Part shown: positions 56,551 through 64,000 of the stretch, in pieces
How positions within the stretch are numbered: the stretch's first letter is position 1
Layout: each line of letters starts with the position of its first letter
Source: Clarkia xantiana subsp. parviflora
Lineage: Eukaryota; Streptophyta; Magnoliopsida; Myrtales; Onagraceae
Length of the DNA: 64,000 bases
Assembly (NCBI GenBank): GCA_036873135.1
Contig: JAPTYO010000002.1
Coordinates: 34,959,452 to 35,023,451 of the forward strand
Direction of reading: 5' to 3'
Notes under the pieces: generated by a model
What the model saw: only the letters and a program-made list of their open reading frames with translations
What the model was told of the DNA's origin: nothing
Database searches by the model: none
Position numbers and translations under genes: made by a program

Positions 56551-57074
56551 GGGTTAACGGGTGTTTTGGTCCATGATGTTTGACAACTTTTGGGTTTTGG
56601 TCAATGATGTTTTTTTTACCTAGTTTTGGTACCATATGTTTGCAGATTTTTTCTAGTTTTGGTCTAACCGGTACATTCCGTCCATTTTCTGACATGTTCA
56701 AGTCACGATATCCACTCTAAACTTTAAATTTAGTCCCTCTAATACTTTCTTAACATTTTTATTGTTCAATTTAGTCCCGAAGTTTCAAAATTGACCCCAA
56801 TTGGACAATAGGTCCAATTGAATTTTTGAAACTTCGGGACTAAATTGAACAATAAAAAGGTTAGGAAAGTATTAGAGGGACTAAATTGAACAAAATTGAA
56901 AGTTTATGGTGGATCACGTGACTTGTACATGTCAAAAAATGGATGGAATGTAACGGTTAGACCAAAACTAGAAAAAATCTGCAAACATATGGTACCAAAA
57001 CTAGGTAAAAAAAAACATCATTGACCAAAACCCAAAAGTTGTCAAACATCATGGACCAAAAGACATGTTAACCC
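56551..57074. mobile_element. 524-bp inverted-repeat element (Mutator-type MITE likely)
   Basis: It begins GGGTTAACGGGTGTTTTGGT and the reverse complement of its end begins GGGTTAACATGTCTTTTGGT. The inverted repeats stretch about 180 bp or more, with GGTACCATATGTTTGCAGAT in each arm. A perfect 9-bp duplication TTTTTTAAA (56542-56550 and 57075-57083) flanks it; D1 (about 1600-1620) and D2 (about 13420-13435) are empty. The short centre is also partly self-complementary (AATTGAACAATAAAAA). No coding capacity. Confidence 0.9.
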
Positions 57075-59497
57075 TTTTTTAAATGAGATATGCACCTGGA
57101 GTTGCTCTCTAAAATTTAAAGGGGAAATTTTTTCTAGCTTGCACACGATTTCAAATTTTTTTTTTTAGCTTTTCAGACGATCTGCACAACAACCCGTGAC
57201 AAAAAAAAACTTTAAAAAATCATGTTAGCTCGATGAGAAGTTTCATACAGTATTTGTCACCATATTATGAAGTGTTATAAGTTGCAATACTTGTAGCAAA
57301 ACGTGACAATAAAGACTTTTCATTCTTGTGGCGCACCTTGAAATGTTTGACCACTATCCATCGGGAAATTTGAAATTCTTAACCCGTATATAAATATTAC
57401 GTTGTTTTCCCCTAATAAAAAAATAAGTTGTTTCCGTTTTTACTTTTTACCATACCGTTCTTGTAACACACGTTTTGGACGGTTGCATAACATCGCTAAA
57501 TCCATCCTTATTTTAAAAACCTAAGTAATTTAATGAGGACCCGGAAAGGACGTGGCGGTTTCAAGCTCGGCAAAGCCACGACAAATTGAGGAATGACCAA
57601 CAGTCAAATGAAAGAATCATAATAATTAACGTAAAACTCGCAAGCTTGACCTTACTTTCATTAATGAAGTATGTTTCTAGAGATTGAGAGTTTGAATGGT
57701 TGTTAATGGTGGATTCCATATCATTGTTATGATGGTCCTTTCTGGAAATGACTAGGCTCTATAGGACCTACGTAACTTAACTCAAGTGGTGGATTCCAAA
57801 TTTCATTTTGTCGTTTGTTAGATATCGAGCCAGCTTAAGAAACTATGTTAAACCAGAAAATTTGAGGCCATAAAAGTCGTATTTTTACTGATTATTTCAT
57901 AAATAGAAATATAATAACTTGTAGATCATTGTAAGGCCTTTCCTTGACATCTAGAACACCAAAAACAATGCTCGAATGAAAGAAAATGTAGCTCACAAAG
58001 TAGGCGTTATAATCAATTAAAATATGATATTAGGTTGAAAATGAAGTTGATTACGCCCGACCAAATTTGACTGGCTGGTATGAGCCACCCTGATACCGAA
58101 TCGTGACGCCTTTTGCAGCGACATACTAATATTTGATACAACTTCTTAAAATAATTTTGTACATTTTTCTAAGATGGTAAAAGAATATCATTAAATAATT
58201 TTTTTGGGCCGAAAATCAATAAAGAAATTGAAATAAGGATTCCGTAACTATCTAAATATTAATCAGAAACCTGAATCGGATACTAGGGAAATGCTAGTAC
58301 TGTATTGGTGACTAAATTTATATTGAAATTTTTAGTTTAGATGAGGAGAGCTTATTCTCTTATTCTTATAAGTTTTAGACAATTTAGATTGACGAAGCTA
58401 TCGACATGAATTTTTTCTTTTTTCGGATTATTATTAATCAAACCCATAAAAAACTCAAATATTAAAGGGTTAGGTTATACTTATATTTTTTTAATTTATA
58501 CTCGGGTATTTAAAATATATATAGTTCTTTGATAAATCACTCGTAATAGCACATACAATGTTTCCATGATTGAAATCCTATCTATTATTGTTTCATAGTA
58601 AGATCAGATAGTTATTTGGATCAAATGGTTCATAAGATTCTATACAATTTATAAGCTAACATATTATATATGAATAACCTTCTATGATATGTTTTACAAT
58701 ATACATTAATATCAAGTAAATGTACAACAACTATATGTAAAAAGTTTCATTTAATACATGCAATGATTTATAAAAATCATATTCGATATAAAATATTAAA
58801 TATTTTTATAAAATATAAGAATACCTTAAATCGTGAAATACATAACACATTAAATGATTATGAATAATATGACACACTACATTGATTCGGTATGTTTCTG
58901 TATTGCAACAAAGAATACTGATAAAGATGTAAATGAAAATGTTAGTAGATGATGGACAACGTGCCCCCACGAAATTTTTAAATAGCATGAAATCATTTTT
59001 AAAGTTATGAAAAAAATAATTTTGCCACCCAAATTAATAATTACATAATGGTGATGCTAATTAGGTTAATCCGAAATGAATTCTCAACTTTATCCTTGCA
59101 ATGGAAATTTTATGTGTTAACCTGAATCGAAGGATCGGATGATCGTTTTACTTAACTGGTGTCGTAGGATCGTAAGATTAGGATCATGATCCTTTAAGAT
59201 CCTATAATATTAAGATTTTACAAGGGATGCAGATCGTTTTACTTCATTAAGATAGTAAATCGTAAGATTCTAAGATTCGGATCAAAATACTTAATGAACT
59301 TGTTATTTTCGGTGTTGTAACTTACACATGATTAATGAATGAGCTTTCGCTATGCCCGCTCAAATAAGAAGTACATAAATTTCATAAATTTAAAGTTACA
59401 TAGGTTGTGACTAAAGAGAAATTAAGGGACCCTAGCTAGCGAATTAAGTTTTTCAATGAAACAGAAAGCATACTTATATTCCATCTCTTATCGATCT

Positions 59498-59523
59498 TAT
59501 ATATATATATATATATATATATC
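59498..59523. repeat. (TA)n microsatellite
   Basis: Pure TA run 100 bp beyond the 3' end of the lipid-transfer gene; much shorter in D2. Confidence 0.9.
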
Positions 59524-59623
59524 TGGTGGAGATACATTAATATTAGTTGTTGCTCTCTAATAATCATTGATCTCTAATGTACATATATATTTATTATATC
59601 TGATAAATTACCCTCAGATCTAA

Positions 59624-59962
59624 CTACTCATCGCACTCAGGGAAGGGAACGCTACAGGCTTGTGCAACCCTCTCAGCGTTTCCCTTGTTAAACCAGGTAC
59701 TAGCTAAAGGTTCGTCGTCTTCTTCTTCTTGTTGCTCTTGTTTTCCTTTGAAGTAACCGCAAAGGCATTCTTCCTGCTTCTGCATTATATTGCAACACTT
59801 CTTCGATGGCTGTTTCTTTGGTGACTTGAATGCAGATTTGCACGCCCTCATCAACGGTTTCTTGTTGCACGTCTCCCCTGCTGCTGCTGCCACTTCCGGC
59901 GGTCCTGCCACTAGGAACACAACCAAAGCCAATGCAACAACCACAAGAAGGAAGGTCTTCAT
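59624..59962 (-). CDS. Non-specific lipid-transfer protein, type 2-like, secreted
   Basis: 112 residues from the ATG at 59960-59962; a frame extension two codons upstream starts with TTG and is not used. Residues 1-28 are a signal peptide (MKTFLLVVVALALVVFLVAG, then an Ala run), so the protein should enter the secretory pathway and reach the cell wall. The eight-cysteine pattern is complete: C32, C41, C56-C57, C66-L-C68, C103, C110, with CLCGYF and SVPFPEC typical of type 2 lipid-transfer proteins, which hold a lipid in a helical cavity closed by four disulphides. Spacings of 8, 14 and 8 residues fit the family. The CXC-to-C7 gap is 34 instead of about 23 because of an acidic insert (EQQEEEDDEP). 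No intron is evident. The only intact host gene here; its D2 paralogue is dead. Confidence 0.9.
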   Translation of the reverse strand: MKTFLLVVVALALVVFLVAGPPEVAAAAGETCNKKPLMRACKSAFKSPKKQPSKKCCNIMQKQEECLCGYFKGKQEQQEEEDDEPLASTWFNKGNAERVAQACSVPFPECDE

Positions 59963-60056
59963 TTTCAAGATCCTGCGAAATAATTATATTTAGAAGAAAG
60001 AAAGAAAAAAGGAAACTTGAGGGTAGTGGGTTTTATGAGGAAGAGAGGCTGCTTAT

Positions 60057-60064
60057 TATTTATA
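60057..60064 (-). promoter_or_regulatory. TATA box of the lipid-transfer protein gene
   Basis: TATAAATA on the minus strand about 95 bp upstream of the ATG; conserved in the D2 pseudogene. Confidence 0.65.
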
Positions 60065-60420
60065 GGAGGGGTTGGTAGGAGTAGGGGCATGATTTATAAA
60101 CTAATTAATAAAATATTTTACTTATAATTTGTTAACTTAAATTTGGGTTCTCTTACCAAAAAGAGGTTGGTCAAATTCATGTTTCACTTAGCACTTTACA
60201 TGTGAACAATTGGGAAATGACAAGAATGGGTGGAGATAATTAATTAAATATATTCTAGAATAATAATTTTTTAAAATAAAAAATAACTATCTTAACTTCT
60301 TCTTATTTATAAACTAATATTCGAAATTTTTTATTTTTAAATAGACTACCTAAACTTTAAATTTACAAACAAATTATTACCCCTATTATAATCTTTATCA
60401 ATTTAGACATAAAATAAGTA

Positions 60421-61864
<1,444 letters not shown>

Positions 61865-61993
61865 TGTTGCGTCCGGATTGAACAAGGTCGTGAGGATGCG
61901 TCTGTGGTTGTGCGGGCTGTGATCCTTCTGTCGGAGGTTGAGCCACTGACGAGTGTTCAGACTTGCTCCCGTATGAGGATTATGTCACGGTAC

Positions 61994-62205
61994 GGCTGTG
62001 ACTCGGCAAGGTTGTGACCCGGCGAGGTTGTGACCCGGCAAGGTTGTGACCCGGCAAGGTTGTGACCCTGGCAAGGTTGTGACCCGGCAAGGTTGTGACC
62101 CGGCAAGGTTGTGACCCGGCAAGGTTGTGACCCTGGCAAGGTTGTGACCCAGCATGGTTGTGACCCGGCAAGGTTCTGACTCGGAAAGGTTGTGACGCGG
62201 GCGTC
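61994..62205 (-). repeat. 16-bp tandem array inside the LTR
   Basis: About 13 units of GTTGTGACCCGGCAAG with small changes, absent from the gypsy 1 LTRs. Confidence 0.92.
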
Positions 62206-62240
62206 GGATCCTGCACAAAGGACCAATGCTAGCACGGGGA

Positions 62241-62254
62241 GGGGGGGGGGGGGG
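62241..62254. repeat. Homopolymer of 14 G in the LTR
   Basis: Gypsy 1 LTRs have short C runs at the same place (near 17516 and 26874). Confidence 0.9.
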
Positions 62255-62755
62255 TGGTGCTAGCGGAGCCCTCTCCGATGCTTAAGTCACTATAGTGGCA
62301 AAAAGGTAATTTCTAGAGAGAGAGAATTTCTAGAGAGAAGTCAGAGCTCAAAATACCAAAGTTGGGTAAATGAGAGAATGTGTGAAAATGGGTGGCCAAG
62401 ACCTCCTATTTATAGGCTTTCTTGGGACCGGACCCGGTTTTAAAGCGGTTTGATGACGGTTCAAGATCATGCGGTAACCGTCATCCATATTGGTAATGTG
62501 CGAACTTGACTTCTCTACACGCAACGGTAATCGCGGATACGGTAGTCGCGCGATACCTGTAAAGTAATCCGGACCTCGTCGAATTTGGGCAATTCGGCGA
62601 GGTCCGGATTGCCGCGCAACCCGGACGCGCGTAAAGGCGCTTCCGGACCGTTTTGATACCGCGGGAGGTGTGTTTTTAAACCGAGATGTAATTTTCGACA
62701 CGTTTACGAGGCCCGAAATGTAAACACGAATCCCGAATTGGACATTTATCCATCA

Positions 62756-64000
62756 CTTGCCCCCGAGTCAAGTAACGGTTTAGAACCTTTCTTGACTCTA
62801 TTTTAAGTTAGGATATTTGTCCAATTTGAGTTTGACGCTAACCTTTCGGTTTTGATCGTTGGTCGGACGCAAGCATCTTGATTTCGTCCGTCGCTTGATT
62901 TTCCGGCCGAATAGCTTTGTTTCCTACCGACATGGTTAGTGCAATAGGAAATGTATATGCGCGAATATGATTATCGTCGGAGACATGAGCAAACGGTAAT
63001 GCGCTATGCGAACATGTATCTATCCACATGCGTATATAAGTAATAGCCATGGCAAGATTGTAATTACGCAATGCAAGAAATAGAAATCGTACGTTTCTAA
63101 AATGACTAACTGATTATCGAATCATTAATCATGCGATTGCAACATACGAGTTTAGTAATGGACTTGATACGTGCAATGTCCAGACATGTATAGGAATAGA
63201 TATTTTAGGAGGAGAGGGTAGAGTATACCGTAGGGGTTTAGTCTTGAGTGTAGGTAAACTAATCATTTGATCCTTATCCACAAAGCATCTCTTTGGGATT
63301 AGTAAATACACACATCCCCATTTATCCTTCCAGCATCCTAGGAATTCATCATTCCACTCCCTTTGCAGGTAATTCATTCACCCTTTCCCGAAATTGCTTT
63401 TGTGTGCAAAATTTCTTTGCCGTCGTGGAGCCTAGATACTTTTTGACAATTTCGAGTCTGATTCTTGGCTTGTTTTTGGAAGTTGACACCATCATTCGAC
63501 TCGGTTCGTCCCAAGGATTCCAGCGCCACCTTCGGAGCCGCCAGAGGACCCCCGCACGCGCCCTCACGCGCCGCCGCGAGTGGAGTGGCTTCGCCGGAGC
63601 GTGTGGCCCACGCGCCGCCTTCCCGGGCTCGCCTCGTTTCGGTCCACACCTTTCCGGAATCGTCTCGACGAGGGGAGTCCATTGGAATACCTTTCGTTAC
63701 GTTTTGAGGTACTTTGGAAACTCGAATTCTTAGGACAGCTTCGACTTGAATGTCGATGTCACCGTGTTGTTGCTTGTTTAAGTCATTTTTCGTTGTCGGC
63801 ATGTGGGACTGCTTGCTGAGGTTTATACGTCGAGTAATTGCTGATTGATTGCCATCATTATCGTCGTTTGTCCATAATTTAGGCGATTTTCCATTTCCAT
63901 GGGTATTTGATATAGAATTCCGCGTATCTTCGTGTAGAAGCTTTTTTGGTCGAAATGCATGATTTTCCTTCTTGGCGGGTTTTTTGATCGACGGGGATTG
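62756..64000 (-). mobile_element. Internal 3' part of the right-hand gypsy-1-related element
   Basis: The minus strand has the purine tract CTCGGGGGCAAG (about 62757-62768) next to the LTR. 62773-63270 matches, inverted, gypsy 1 25910-26408. From about 63280 onward it differs, with a GC-rich block at 63500-63680 and no recognised protein. The element continues beyond 64000. Confidence 0.7.

Larger units (their letters stand above)
55732..60420. repeat. Segmental duplication D, copy D3, second part
   Basis: Collinear with D1 820-4190 and D2 12863-16635. It contains the 524-bp inverted-repeat element and the intact lipid-transfer gene, and it is the longest copy. Homology with D2 continues past the gene to about 60390, and its partner sits at 40308-40400. 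Confidence 0.87.
61865..62755 (-). repeat. 3' LTR of a gypsy-1-related element, minus strand
   Basis: The plus strand begins TGTTGCGTCC and ends CCATCA, the reverse complement of the gypsy 1 LTR termini (TGATGG...GCAACA). It is 891 bp, longer than the gypsy 1 LTRs because of the 16-bp tandem array at 61994-62205. A minus-strand TATAAATAGG lies near 62410. The partner LTR must lie beyond the right edge of the window. Confidence 0.85.

Noticed and set aside
59963..59968. Two-codon N-terminal extension (TTG start) of the lipid-transfer protein
   Set aside because: The plant ATG at 59960-59962 gives a normal signal peptide; TTG initiation is not expected.
63374..63802. 142-residue minus-strand and overlapping plus-strand frames
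   Set aside because: Open in several frames because of high GC; no motif and no paralogue in the window.

Overview
This is nuclear DNA of a flowering plant. It contains a plant-type eight-cysteine lipid-transfer protein gene, Ty1-copia elements primed by initiator tRNA-Met, Ty3-gypsy elements with TGGCGCC-type primer sites, and a Helitron. The window is almost entirely transposable elements. The only host gene I can support is the small secreted lipid-transfer protein at 59624-59962 (minus strand). The species cannot be read from the sequence. The framework is a segment, called D here, present three times in direct orientation. D1 is 1-4190. D2 is 4403-5496, continuing at 12863-16635 and 40308-40400. 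D3 is 47243-48231, continuing at 55732-60420. D3 carries the intact lipid-transfer gene, D2 a decayed copy (15942-16291), and D1 stops before reaching it. Each D copy opens with a minus-strand gypsy-type LTR fragment whose TATA-containing 73-bp block is present about twice, three times and once in D1, D2 and D3. Because the D copies serve as empty sites for one another, most insertions can be placed almost to the base. Left to right: D1 contains a 1.07-kb inverted-repeat element (1945-3010, TSD ATAAAATA). D2 is split by copia A (5497-12857, minus) and by copia B (16636-40307, minus). Copia B has been opened in turn by gypsy 1 (17044-27132, inside its left LTR), by a 3.5-kb internally deleted gypsy derivative (27700-31169), and by a Helitron (37382-39067) that itself carries a 221-bp MITE (37687-37907). 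Gypsy 3 (40488-47242) lies between D2 and D3. D3 is split by copia C (48232-55731, plus) and holds a 524-bp inverted-repeat element (56551-57074, TSD TTTTTTAAA). The right end (61865-64000) is the 3' LTR and internal DNA of another gypsy-1 relative that runs out of the window. Copia A, B and C are one family (LTRs TGTTAG...CCAACA); all are broken, with RT and RNase H best preserved. Gypsy 1 and gypsy 3 keep gag and protease, but I see no reverse transcriptase, RNase H or integrase, so both look like non-autonomous gag-carrying elements. Gypsy 1 is the most interesting object: downstream of the protease, in the same reading frame, it encodes a second partial Gag ending in a second CX2HX4HX4C knuckle. 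The deleted derivative at 27700-31169 keeps only the LTRs, primer site, first Gag codons, a tandem array with GTACGTAC cores that gypsy 1 also has, and the 3' end. It looks like a parasite of such an element. Gypsy 3 carries an antisense reading frame with its own candidate TATA box.
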